Source: Nocardia mexicana NBRC 108244
GTDB lineage: Bacteria > Actinomycetota > Actinomycetes > Mycobacteriales > Mycobacteriaceae
Length of the DNA stretch: 64,000 nt
Direction of reading: 5' to 3'
Assembly (NCBI RefSeq): GCF_001613165.1
Contig: NZ_BDBV01000022.1
Coordinates: forward strand, 62,001 to 126,000
Part shown: positions 41,663 through 49,860 of the stretch, in pieces
Numbering within the stretch: the stretch's first letter is position 1
Layout of the letters: every line of letters starts with the position of its first letter
The notes under the pieces: model-generated
Seen by the model: only the letters and a program-made list of their open reading frames with translations
Database searches by the model: none
Told to the model about the DNA's origin: nothing
Translations under genes and position numbers: made by a program

Positions 41663-43081
41663 TCAGCTCGCCGGGTTCGGTTGCGCGGGAGCGGATTCAC
41701 CGTGCGCGTCGTGATCGGTGCCTTGCCCCTCGCCGGACCGGTCGTGGGCGGTGTCCTTTCGTTCGACGCCGTTGAGCAGCAAGTTCAACACGAACGCCGC
41801 GATGCCGCCCGCCGCGATGCCGCTCGACAGCACGGTCTGCAGCGCGCTCGGAAGATGGGCGTAGAACTCCGGAGCGCCGACCGGCATGAGCCCGAACCCG
41901 AAGGCGATGGCGACGATGAGATGGTTGCGCGGTCGGCTGAAATCGGCTGCGATCATGAACTTCACGCCGATCGCGCCGAGCGTCCCGAACATGACGATCC
42001 CGATGCCGCCGAGTACCGGCCCGGGCAGCGAGGCCACGATCGCGCCGAGCTTGGGCATCAGCCCGATGATCACCAGGATCAATCCGGCGGCGGCCACGAC
42101 GTAGCGGCTCATCACCCGGGTGATGCTGACCAGCCCGACATTGCCGCCGAAGGTGACGAAGGTGAACGAGCTGAACAGCCCCGCCAGCGCCGTGCCGACG
42201 CCGTCGGCACGCAGCGCCCGGGCGATATCGCGCGGCCCGAGGTCGCGCCCCACGATCTGCCCGGTGGCGAAGGTGTCGCCGGTGGACTCCACCATGTTCA
42301 CCACCTGCACGACCAGCATGGGCAGGATGGCCGCCACGACGAAGACGGGCACACCGAACGAAAACGGATGTGGCAGACCGACGATCGGCGCGGACGCGGT
42401 GGCCGAGAAGTCGGTGAGCCCGAGCGGCCACGCCACCAGGGTCCCGATCAGCAGCGCGATGAGGATCGCGAACCGGCCGACGGCCGGTCGGGCCAGCCGC
42501 TCGATGAGCACCACCAGCACCACCGTGCCCAGTGCCAGCAGAAGTCGTTTCGGCGCACCGTGATCGGCGGCCGTCGGCGCCCCGGCGATCAGTCGCGATG
42601 TGGAGGGCAACAGGGAGAAGCCGATGATGGCGATCGTCGTGCCGGTGACGATCGGCGGGAAGTAGCGCGCCAGCTTGGCGAACCACGGCGCGACCAGCCA
42701 GGTGAGTATGCCGACGACGATGGTGGCGCCGAAGACGGCGGGCAACCCGGCGTCGGTGCCGACGATGACCGCCGGGGTGATCCCGGTGAAGGTGGAACCC
42801 ATCACGATGGGCAGCCGGACGCCGATATTGAACACCCCGAGGCTCTGCAGCAGTGTCGCGATCCCGCTGACGAGCACGTTCGCCGTGACCAGGGTGGTGA
42901 CCTGCGCGGGGGACAGGCCCAGGCCCGCGCCGATGACCAGCGGCACCGTGACCATGCCGGAGTACGCGACGATCACGTGCTGCAGTGCGAGCGGAACCAG
43001 GTGCCGTACCGGCGGCAGCGAGTCGACGGGATCGCGTGGCGTGGTGGGCTGCTTGCGCCGACGAGGAAAGAGGGTGTTCAT
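41663..43081 (-). CDS. NCS2 family nucleobase/xanthine permease (second)
   Basis: 472 residues. Seen: LALQHVIVAYSGMVTVPLVI near residue 33, VVNMVESTGDTFATGQIVGR near 262 (the Glu-Ser-Thr-Gly motif of xanthine/urate transporters), and LFSSFTFVTFGGNVGLVSIT near 308. The polar tail of about 40 residues is histidine- and aspartate-rich. Family members import xanthine, urate, uracil or related rings. It is followed by the first permease after an eight-base gap and preceded by the deaminase-like gene at 81 bases. Confidence 0.93.
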   Translation of the reverse strand: MNTLFPRRRKQPTTPRDPVDSLPPVRHLVPLALQHVIVAYSGMVTVPLVIGAGLGLSPAQVTTLVTANVLVSGIATLLQSLGVFNIGVRLPIVMGSTFTGITPAVIVGTDAGLPAVFGATIVVGILTWLVAPWFAKLARYFPPIVTGTTIAIIGFSLLPSTSRLIAGAPTAADHGAPKRLLLALGTVVLVVLIERLARPAVGRFAILIALLIGTLVAWPLGLTDFSATASAPIVGLPHPFSFGVPVFVVAAILPMLVVQVVNMVESTGDTFATGQIVGRDLGPRDIARALRADGVGTALAGLFSSFTFVTFGGNVGLVSITRVMSRYVVAAAGLILVIIGLMPKLGAIVASLPGPVLGGIGIVMFGTLGAIGVKFMIAADFSRPRNHLIVAIAFGFGLMPVGAPEFYAHLPSALQTVLSSGIAAGGIAAFVLNLLLNGVERKDTAHDRSGEGQGTDHDAHGESAPAQPNPAS

Positions 43082-43162
43082 GGTGACTCCTGGACGAGCG
43101 GTGCGGCGTGGGCGGTGCGCCGCGAAGAATCGGAGGCTCGAAAGGTATTGGGCCGGTGGCGA

Positions 43163-44566
43163 TCAGCGCGCCGACAGTGGACGGAGCGACCGCATGCCCG
43201 ATCGCGCGAGCAGCCGGTGCGATCGGAACTCGGCCTCCTCGGCCGCGGCGTCCTGGTCGATGAGCAGGCAGCGCCCGTCCCGGAAGACGATGCGACCGTC
43301 GACGATGGTGATCTCCACGTCGGAACCGCGTGCCGAATACACCAGGGCACTCACCGGATCGTGCACCGGTCGCAGGTGGGGCCGATCCAGGCCGACGACG
43401 ATGATGTCGGCGAGCTTGCCCGGCGCGAGCACCCCGGCATCGATTCCGGCGTAGGCCGCGCCCGCACGGGTCGCCAGCTCGAGGGCGTCCTCGGCGCGGC
43501 AGGCGGTGGGGTCCAGGGTCGCGAGCCGCTGCGCGTAGACGGCCAGTTTCATGGCCTCGAAGAGGTCTTGGCGGTGTCCGCAGCTGGGTCCGTCGCTGCC
43601 CAGGGCCACGGTCGTCCCGTGGCGGCGGAGGTCGCCGAGACGCACTGTGCCCGAGGCGAGATAGGCGTTGGAGGAGGGGTTGTGGGCGACCTTGGCGCCT
43701 GCCGCGCCGACCTGCTCGATCTCCTCGGCGTCGAGCCAGATGGCGTGCGCCAGGGTCGCGCGCTCGTCGAGCAGCCCGGCCTTCGCCAGCCATTGCACGG
43801 GTCGAATACCGTAGGCATCCAGATAACTGGCGGGATCGCTGCTGCTTTCACAGCAGTGCGTATGCCAGTGGGTGTCGAATTCCGCGGCGAGCTCCACGCA
43901 CCGGCGTACCAGCTCCTGATCGACGTACGTGAGATTCAGTGCGGCAGGCCATATTTCGACCTTCGAACCGCGCGGCCGCTGCTGCATGGCCTCGCGGGTC
44001 ATGGCCAGCTCGGCGGCGGTGTCGTAGCGGAACAGCCCGTCCGGCTGTCCGCGCCGGGCGGCGACCTCGGTGCGGTCGCCGAGCATGCCGCGTGCCACCG
44101 CGCCTCGCAGCCCGGCCCGTTCGATGATGCCGGCGACGGCCATGGTCGTATCGAGATCGCTGGGCGCGTAATGGTTTTCGACAATGGTGGTGATGCCCGC
44201 GCGCAGGGCCTCGACCACGCCCAGCCGGGCGGCGGCGACGGCGTCCTCCGGCGTCACGGCGATGGAGTAGGGCCACATGAACTCGCACAGCCAGGGCACG
44301 ATGGACATGCCCTCGCCGAGTCCGCGTACCAGCGCCTGCGCCAGATGATTGTGGCCGTCGACGAGGCCCGGGAGCACCGCGCGGCCGCGGCAGTCGATCG
44401 TGGAATCGGCGTGCCAGCCGCTGAATTCGTGGTCCGGTCCGATCGCGGCGATGCGGGATCCGCTGATCGCGACGGTGCCGCGCTCGTACACGGTCCGCGC
44501 ATCGTCGACGGTGATCACGGTGCCGCCGGTGAGCAGCAGATCGCAGTGTGGATTCGAAGAAGTCAT
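43163..44566 (-). CDS. ATZ/TRZ-type amidohydrolase (8-oxoguanine/guanine-deaminase or chlorohydrolase like)
   Basis: 467 residues from MTSSNPHC. A composite beta-sandwich/TIM barrel. Metal ligands are expected in LPGLVDGHNHLAQALVRGLG near residue 70 (His-x-His), DTHWHTHCCESSSD near 230, and VALGSDGPSCGHRQDLFEAM near 315 (Asp). The C-terminal GVLAPGKLADIIVVGLDRPH is the usual sandwich strand. The family deaminates or dechlorinates purines, triazines and related N-heterocycles. It is first in the eight-gene leftward operon, so the operon is built around an amino-substituted ring compound. Its upstream region carries GntR-like sites. Confidence 0.9.
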   Translation of the reverse strand: MTSSNPHCDLLLTGGTVITVDDARTVYERGTVAISGSRIAAIGPDHEFSGWHADSTIDCRGRAVLPGLVDGHNHLAQALVRGLGEGMSIVPWLCEFMWPYSIAVTPEDAVAAARLGVVEALRAGITTIVENHYAPSDLDTTMAVAGIIERAGLRGAVARGMLGDRTEVAARRGQPDGLFRYDTAAELAMTREAMQQRPRGSKVEIWPAALNLTYVDQELVRRCVELAAEFDTHWHTHCCESSSDPASYLDAYGIRPVQWLAKAGLLDERATLAHAIWLDAEEIEQVGAAGAKVAHNPSSNAYLASGTVRLGDLRRHGTTVALGSDGPSCGHRQDLFEAMKLAVYAQRLATLDPTACRAEDALELATRAGAAYAGIDAGVLAPGKLADIIVVGLDRPHLRPVHDPVSALVYSARGSDVEITIVDGRIVFRDGRCLLIDQDAAAEEAEFRSHRLLARSGMRSLRPLSAR

Positions 44567-44726
44567 GGCCGCCTGGGCCTTCCCGGGCGGCCGCTCGGGC
44601 CGCCGCATTCCGTAGGCGAACGGGAGTCGCGCTCCCGGACCAGGACGCGAATCCTGGTGTCAGCCGAACGGTTTAACCCAAGTCGGGAGGTCACCGGCAG
44701 TGCCGCCGGGTAGTGTCCCGGCTGCA

Positions 44727-44738
44727 TATACATGTAAA
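44727..44738. promoter_or_regulatory. TTTACATGTATA, putative GntR site (weaker copy)
   Basis: On the - strand it reads TTTACATGTATA and shares TTACATG with the two identical 14-base elements at 44845 and 46816. It is 161 bases before the deaminase start. Confidence 0.4.
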
Positions 44739-44790
44739 CCAGGGGCAAAGTCATTTGTCAACGGCGAAGTTTGACCAAGATCACACGAGA

Positions 44791-44805
44791 CTTTCGAATC
44801 GAAAG
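44791..44805. promoter_or_regulatory. 15-base palindrome CTTTCGAATCGAAAG
   Basis: Perfect 7-bp arms around one central base, in the middle of the divergent promoter. Not related to the GntR element, so perhaps the site of a second regulator. Confidence 0.5.
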
Positions 44806-44844
44806 CTCCTGAACTGGAGATTCGCGAGATCATCACGATCGAAA

Positions 44845-44858
44845 ATTACATGCAATTC
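44845..44858. promoter_or_regulatory. ATTACATGCAATTC, putative GntR operator
   Basis: Identical over 14 bases to 46816-46829, which sits directly in front of the GntR gene. FCD-type GntR proteins bind short TTG/CAA-flanked palindromes of this kind. About 147 bases upstream of the amidohydrolase start. Confidence 0.6.
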
Positions 44859-45004
44859 GTTGACGCCGTGCCGCTCGCTGTGGTCCACTCGTGCTATCGA
44901 GCCGCCGGTCCGGCCGGCTCGACCACCGCGAGAGCCGGTGGGCCCGTAGGTGCGTGTGATTCGCGGCCGGGGATTCGAACCCGATCTGATCGAGGAGAAT
45001 CACT

Positions 45005-45991
45005 GTGATCATCGATACCCATGTTCATCCGACCGATCTCGTGGACGAGGCGTGGCGCCACACCGGCGAGCCGTTCACCGGCGAACGCGTGCTGAAGATG
45101 ATGGACGGCCCGTTCTGGATCAACGGCAAGCCGCGGCGGGTGGACGTCAGCTGCATCATGCCGCCGCCGGGAAACACCGCCTGGCGCGAGGGCAATCGCA
45201 GTGGCCGCGAAGGGATCCGGGACTACCAGGCGTACATCACGTCGCTGGTGCAGAAGTATCCGGACCGCTTCGTCGGGAACTTCATCTACAACCCGCGGTT
45301 CGGCCCGGAGAACGGCGCCGCCGAATTGGCCTTCCATGTGCGCGAATACGGCTACAAGATGATGAAGCTGCACGCGAACATGCACTCCTACCGCCCGGAC
45401 CGGGCGCTGGACTGGCTGCGCCCGGCCCTGCGGGTCTGCGACGAACTGGGCGTGACAGTCCTGATCCACACCGGCGACGGCCCGTACTCCATTCCGACGC
45501 AGTTCTATCCGATCATCCGCGAGTTCCCGGGCGTGAACTTCATCCTGGGACACTTCGGCATCCAGACCGGCGGCGTCTACTGCTTCGAGGCGTTCTGGAT
45601 GATCCAGGACTCGCAGAATGTCATCGGCGAATCCGGCTGGCTGCTGCAGTCGCGGATCGTCGAGTTCGCGAAGGAGATGAAGAAGTCGAAGATGGTCTTC
45701 GGCACGGACTCCCCGCCCAACGAGCCGGGCATGTGGGCGCGGGAACTCGAGGTGCTGTGCCACGAACCGCCGCAGGGCCTGAGCCTGTCCGAAGACGACC
45801 TCGAGGGCTATCTCGGCAACAATATGGCCAAACTGCTGGGGCTGGCCCCGACCCCGCCGCCGAAGGATCGGGCGGAGGCCGAGGCCTACCTGCGCGGCGA
45901 GGTCACGCAGGCGTCGGCCGCCAACTCCCATGCCGATCACTACAGCGGCTACACGCCCTCGGCGTGGGCGGAGGAGGCCGCGCTCGGCTGA
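45005..45991 (+). CDS. amidohydrolase-2 family protein (ACMSD-like TIM barrel)
   Basis: 328 residues from a GTG with GAGGAG upstream. The N-terminal MIIDTHVHPTDL supplies the His-x-His metal ligands. Further metal or catalytic histidines are in VTVLIHTGDGPYSIP near residue 155 and FILGHFGIQTGGVY near 182, and the aspartate in KMVFGTDSPPNEPG near 235. PF04909 enzymes are hydrolases or non-oxidative decarboxylases (ACMSD, iso-orotate decarboxylase types). It is read away from the eight-gene operon through a shared control region and followed after 13 bases by the convergent GntR gene. It probably opens or decarboxylates the ring product of the pathway. Confidence 0.88.
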   Translation: MIIDTHVHPTDLVDEAWRHTGEPFTGERVLKMMDGPFWINGKPRRVDVSCIMPPPGNTAWREGNRSGREGIRDYQAYITSLVQKYPDRFVGNFIYNPRFGPENGAAELAFHVREYGYKMMKLHANMHSYRPDRALDWLRPALRVCDELGVTVLIHTGDGPYSIPTQFYPIIREFPGVNFILGHFGIQTGGVYCFEAFWMIQDSQNVIGESGWLLQSRIVEFAKEMKKSKMVFGTDSPPNEPGMWARELEVLCHEPPQGLSLSEDDLEGYLGNNMAKLLGLAPTPPPKDRAEAEAYLRGEVTQASAANSHADHYSGYTPSAWAEEAALG

Positions 45992-46004
45992 GGCGCCAGG
46001 AGGT

Positions 46005-46787
46005 TCACCCGGTGGCCCGGACACGATCTCGTGCCGGGCCCTCGGCCATTGCCGGTACCTCGCCGTCGGTGAGTACCGGCTTGCGGCGCCGCGTCCCGGA
46101 CGCGGCCGGTGCCTCGCGAAACTTGGCCTGGGACAGCCGGGTTCGCAGCCGCGAGATATGGCGGCGGGCCGCGGCCTCGGCGAGCTCGGGGTCCCCGGTG
46201 GCCATGTCCGCCACGATCCGGGCATGCTCGTCGAGCGCCAGCCGCGGGGCGTCGGCATTGCGCCACAGGGAATGCAGCGCGATGTGCGAGCGCCCCGCGA
46301 TCGGCTCCAGGGCCGCCGTCAGGTGCGGGTTCGCCGCGATCTCGCGCACCCGCCGGTGGAAACGCACGTCCAGCTCGATATGCGTCGCCTGGTCCGCGCC
46401 CGCCGAGAGCGCCCGTTCGTGCTCGTCGACGATCGCGCGCAGGCCCTGCAGCCCGCCCGCGTCCAGTCGTTCCGTGGCCAGCCGGGCGGCCAGGCCCTCG
46501 AGCATCTCCCGGACCACGTACAGCTCGCGCAGATCGTCGATGCCGACCTGGCTCACCTGCGCGCCGCGGTGCGGCGCGTGCACGGCCAGCCCCTCGTGGA
46601 TCAACCGCTGCACCGCTTCTCGCACGGGCGTGCGGCTGACCGCGAGCTGGCGAGCCAGCTCGGGCACGCTCAGCGGAGTTCCGGGCGCGAGCTGATTGCG
46701 AAAGATCGCGGTCTTCAGGGCCTCGTAGGCGCTGTCGGTGAGCAGCGCGGCGGCCGGGACGGCCGCCGGGGCAGGCGATTCCGGTAT
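46005..46787 (-). CDS. GntR family (FCD) transcriptional regulator
   Basis: About 260 residues. The winged helix is clear: SAYEALKTAIFRNQLAPGTP, then VPELARQLAVSRTPVREAVQ. The C-terminal FCD domain has LRELYVVREMLEGLAARLAT near residue 90, LDVRFHRRVREIAANPHLTA near 145 (Asp-x-x-x-His metal site) and ISRLRTRLSQAKF near 220. The start is odd: AGGAGG lies at the right distance from an ATA codon at 46785-46787, and no ATG, GTG or TTG follows before the DNA-binding domain. The only in-frame alternative is a TTG at 46826 inside the putative operator. It probably represses both the hydroxylase genes and the operons at 44.6-45 kb through ATTACATGCAATTC. Confidence 0.85.
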   Translation of the reverse strand: MPESPAPAAVPAAALLTDSAYEALKTAIFRNQLAPGTPLSVPELARQLAVSRTPVREAVQRLIHEGLAVHAPHRGAQVSQVGIDDLRELYVVREMLEGLAARLATERLDAGGLQGLRAIVDEHERALSAGADQATHIELDVRFHRRVREIAANPHLTAALEPIAGRSHIALHSLWRNADAPRLALDEHARIVADMATGDPELAEAAARRHISRLRTRLSQAKFREAPAASGTRRRKPVLTDGEVPAMAEGPARDRVRATG

Positions 46788-46815
46788 GACGGGCCTCCTG
46801 GAACGGATCTCGAAT

Positions 46816-46829
46816 ATTACATGCAATTC
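46816..46829. promoter_or_regulatory. ATTACATGCAATTC, putative GntR operator
   Basis: Second identical copy of the 14-base element, in the divergent promoter between the GntR gene and the molybdenum hydroxylase genes. Position fits autoregulation and control of the hydroxylase. Confidence 0.65.
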
Positions 46830-46967
46830 TAGGGCACGGCGGTTAGACTTCCGCACAGGGTTCCGGCCGGGATGCGCCGCAGGCGGCGGTGGGTGATCTG
46901 TCACGGGGATGGGCCGACCTGTTCCGATCTCCGGCGTCGTCCGACGCCTCGCAGGGCAGGAGCTCGC

Positions 46968-49331
46968 ATGACGCTCGAAACTGTTGGCAGACATCGTATT
47001 CCGACCGCGTACGGCGGCACACAGTCGCTGGTGCACGGCGACCGGACCGGCGCCGGGCTGGGCGTGGGGGTCAGTGCCCGGCGTCCGGACGGAGTCCTCA
47101 AGGTCACCGGCGAATTCGCCTACTCGTCGGACCTGTGGCTGGCGGGCACGGTGTGGGCGACCACGGTGCGCAGCCCGCACGCCAGCGCTCGAATCCGGTC
47201 CATCGATATCAGCGAGGCTCTGGCCGTGGACGGCGTCCGCGCGGTGCTCACCCACGAGGACGTTCCGGGCGCGAAGACCTACGGCATGAAGGTCGCCGAT
47301 CAGCCGGTCCTCGCCATCGACAGGGTGCGGTATCAGGGCGAGCCGGTGGCGCTCGTCGCCGCAGACCACCCCGAAACGGCCCGGCGCGCAGCAACATTGG
47401 TGAAGGTCGACTACGAGGAACTCGATCCCCTCACCGACGCCGAACGTGCCCTCGACCCCGAGGCCCCGCGGCTGCACGAGGGCCCGAACCTGGTGCGGCA
47501 CGTGAGGATTCGGCACGGCGATATGACGCAGGCGCGTGCCGCGGCCGAGGTCGTGGTCACCGGCGAGTACGAGGTCGGCATGCAGGATCAGGCGTTCCTC
47601 GGGCCGGAATCCGGCCTGGCGGTGCCCGACGCCGACGGCGGCGTCGAGTTGTACGTGTCCTCGCAGTGGCTGCACAAGGACCTCGAGCAGCTCGCCCCCT
47701 GCCTGGCGCTCCCGCCGGAGCGGGTGCGCCTGACCATGGCGGGCGTGGGCGGGGCATTCGGTGGGCGCGAGGATCTTTCGGTGCACGTGCACGCCTGCAT
47801 GCTGGCGCTGCGACTGGGCGCGCCGGTGAAGATGGTCTACAACCGCTACGAATCGTTCTTCGGTCACGTGCATCGCCATCCCGCGAAGATGCGCTACGAG
47901 CACGGCGCGACCCGCGACGGGAAGCTCGTCTACGTCAAGGCCCGCCTGGTGCTCGACGGCGGCGCGTACACCTCCACCTCGCCGGTGGTGATCGCCAACG
48001 CCTGCTATTTCGTCGCGGGCGCCTACGAGGTCCCGCATGCCGAAATAGACGGCCTCGCGGTCTACACCAACAATCCGCCCTGCGGTGCCATGCGCGGTTT
48101 CGGCGCGGTGCAGTCGGCCTACGGATGCGAATCGAATATGGACAGGCTCGCGCGCGCCCTCGGGATGGATCCGCTGGAGCTGCGCCGGCGCAATGCCATG
48201 ACGACCGGGACGATACTGCCCACCGGGCAGCCGGTCGACGGTCCGGCGCCGGTGCGGGAATTGCTGGACGCGCTGCGCGCGCGGCCGTTGCCGCCCGCGG
48301 TGACGGGCCGGGACGCGCGCATGCTTCCGGGGGGCGTCGGCAATACGACCCACGGCGAAGGCATTCGCCGAGGCGTCGGCTACGCGGTCGGGGTCAAGGC
48401 GATCGGCTATTCCGGTGGGGTGGACGACATCTCCACCGCCCGGGTGACGCTGTCGGTCTCCGCTGGCGACCCTGTCGTCTCGGTTCACACCGCCGCCGCC
48501 GAGTGTGGCCAGGGGATCACGACGGTCCAATCGCAGATCGCCACAACGGAATTGGGTGTGTCCCGAGTCGTGATACTCCCGGCGGATACGCGCATCGGAG
48601 ACGCCGGTTCCGCGTCGGCGTCGCGGATGACGTGGATGTCGGCCGGTGCCGTGCAGGGCGCGTGCAGGCAGGTGGCGGGCGAGGTGCTGCGCCGCGCCGC
48701 GATCGTCACCGCGCGCGAGGCGAACGGGCTCGTGCTGCGGGACAACGCCGTTGCCGATCTGCTGACGGGCGCGACGGTCGCATCCCTGCACGACGTGCTC
48801 GGGCAGGACGCCGTGGAGGCCGTCTTCGAGTACCACCATCGCCCGACCCAGGTCATCGATCCGGAAAGCGGGCAGGGCAACGCGCACATCGCGTTCGCGT
48901 TCTGCGCGCACCGGGCCGTCGTCGACGTGGATGTGGAGCTGGGTTTGGTGCGGGTGGTGGAGCTGGCCGCCGCCCAGGATGTCGGCAAGGCCATGAATCC
49001 GATGGCCGTCGAGGGGCAGATCGAGGGCGGCAGCGCGCAAGGTCTGGGCCTGGCGCTGATGGAGGAGATCCTGCTGGATGACCGTGGGCGGCTGCGTAAT
49101 CCGTCGTTCACCGACTATCTGATCCCCACCATGCTGGATGTGCCGCCGATGCCGATATCGCTGTTCGAGTTCCCGCATCCGGATTCGCCGTACGGGCTCA
49201 ACGGAGTCGGGGAGCCACCCACCCTGTCGTCCACCCCAGCGATTCTCAATGCCCTGCGCGACGCGACCGGACTGCCGCTGCCGCGCGTCCCGGTGCGGCC
49301 CGACGATATCGCGTTGCGCGTGGGCGGCTGA
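46968..49331 (+). CDS. molybdenum-binding large subunit of xanthine-dehydrogenase family hydroxylase
   Basis: 787 residues, full length. The N-terminal a/b hammerhead domain is at residues 25-150 (RPDGVLKVTGEFAYSSDLWL). The Mo-cofactor domains show MQDQAFLGPESGLAVP near 205, GVGGAFGGREDLSVHVHA near 262, NPPCGAMRGFGAVQSAYGCE near 367, and GLGLALMEE near 690. The catalytic glutamate is expected in NGVGEPPTLSSTPAI near 745. It hydroxylates an N-heterocycle or aldehyde at a carbon next to nitrogen. The start follows AGGAG. The 2Fe-2S gene follows after 45 bases; the FAD subunit is at 36332. No Cys-Ser-Arg CO-dehydrogenase loop is seen, so it is not CO dehydrogenase. Confidence 0.93.
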   Translation: MTLETVGRHRIPTAYGGTQSLVHGDRTGAGLGVGVSARRPDGVLKVTGEFAYSSDLWLAGTVWATTVRSPHASARIRSIDISEALAVDGVRAVLTHEDVPGAKTYGMKVADQPVLAIDRVRYQGEPVALVAADHPETARRAATLVKVDYEELDPLTDAERALDPEAPRLHEGPNLVRHVRIRHGDMTQARAAAEVVVTGEYEVGMQDQAFLGPESGLAVPDADGGVELYVSSQWLHKDLEQLAPCLALPPERVRLTMAGVGGAFGGREDLSVHVHACMLALRLGAPVKMVYNRYESFFGHVHRHPAKMRYEHGATRDGKLVYVKARLVLDGGAYTSTSPVVIANACYFVAGAYEVPHAEIDGLAVYTNNPPCGAMRGFGAVQSAYGCESNMDRLARALGMDPLELRRRNAMTTGTILPTGQPVDGPAPVRELLDALRARPLPPAVTGRDARMLPGGVGNTTHGEGIRRGVGYAVGVKAIGYSGGVDDISTARVTLSVSAGDPVVSVHTAAAECGQGITTVQSQIATTELGVSRVVILPADTRIGDAGSASASRMTWMSAGAVQGACRQVAGEVLRRAAIVTAREANGLVLRDNAVADLLTGATVASLHDVLGQDAVEAVFEYHHRPTQVIDPESGQGNAHIAFAFCAHRAVVDVDVELGLVRVVELAAAQDVGKAMNPMAVEGQIEGGSAQGLGLALMEEILLDDRGRLRNPSFTDYLIPTMLDVPPMPISLFEFPHPDSPYGLNGVGEPPTLSSTPAILNALRDATGLPLPRVPVRPDDIALRVGG

Positions 49332-49376
49332 GATTCCGTGTGACCGAAGAGATTTCCGACCGAAAGGAGGTGGCCG

Positions 49377-49856
49377 ATGCGCGTCACCTTGACCGTCAAC
49401 GGCGCACTCGAGACCGCCGACGATGTCCGGCCCGGCGAGAGTCTGCTCGCCCTGCTCCGGGAACGCCTGAGCCTGCCCGGCGCCAAGAACGCGTGCGAGC
49501 AGGGGGAGTGCGGATCCTGCACCGTGTACCTGGACGGGGAGACCGTCTGTAGCTGCCTCGTCGCCGCGGGCCAGGCGGAGGGACGCGATGTGCGGACCGT
49601 CGAGGGGCTGGCCACCGGATCCCGGCTGGACGATATGCAGGAGGCATTCGTGGAAGCCGGTGCGGTGCAGTGCGGCTTCTGCACCCCCGGCCTGATCGTG
49701 CAGGCGCACAACCTGATCGAACACAATGCCCACCCCTCCGATGCCGAGATCCGCGAAGCCCTCGCCGGAAACCTCTGCCGCTGCACCGGTTACGAGAAGA
49801 TCCTGGACGCCGTCCGCCTGGCGGCGGAACGCCGTCGGGCCGAGGTGACCGAATGA
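49377..49856 (+). CDS. 2Fe-2S subunit of xanthine-dehydrogenase family hydroxylase
   Basis: 159 residues. The plant-type cluster is in CEQGECGSCTVYLDGETVCS near residue 40, and the second, helical cluster in VQCGFCTPGLIVQAHNL near 100 and GNLCRCTGYEKILDAV near 135. All eight cluster cysteines are present. It carries electrons from the molybdenum centre to the FAD subunit. GAAAGGAGG lies six bases before the start. It is the second gene of the rightward pair, ending at a hairpin at 49861. Confidence 0.95.
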   Translation: MRVTLTVNGALETADDVRPGESLLALLRERLSLPGAKNACEQGECGSCTVYLDGETVCSCLVAAGQAEGRDVRTVEGLATGSRLDDMQEAFVEAGAVQCGFCTPGLIVQAHNLIEHNAHPSDAEIREALAGNLCRCTGYEKILDAVRLAAERRRAEVTE

Positions 49857-49860
49857 CGAA

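Larger units (their letters stand above)
44567..45004. promoter_or_regulatory. 438-base divergent control region of the heterocycle operons
   Basis: No gene. It separates the leftward eight-gene operon from the rightward amidohydrolase. It holds TATACATGTAAA at 44727, the palindrome CTTTCGAATCGAAAG at 44791, and ATTACATGCAATTC at 44845, and it is lower in GC than the flanking genes. It probably contains both promoters. GAGGAG at 44993 is the ribosome site for the gene at 45005. Confidence 0.6.

Noticed and set aside
41681..44713. Rightward open frame of 1010 codons
   Set aside because: Antisense of a permease and the deaminase; composition (His, Arg, Gly, Asp) is that of a mirror frame, and no domain is recognisable.
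46968..49331. Carbon monoxide dehydrogenase large subunit
   Set aside because: The characteristic Cys-Ser-Arg active-site loop is not seen; the protein reads as a general xanthine-dehydrogenase-family hydroxylase.
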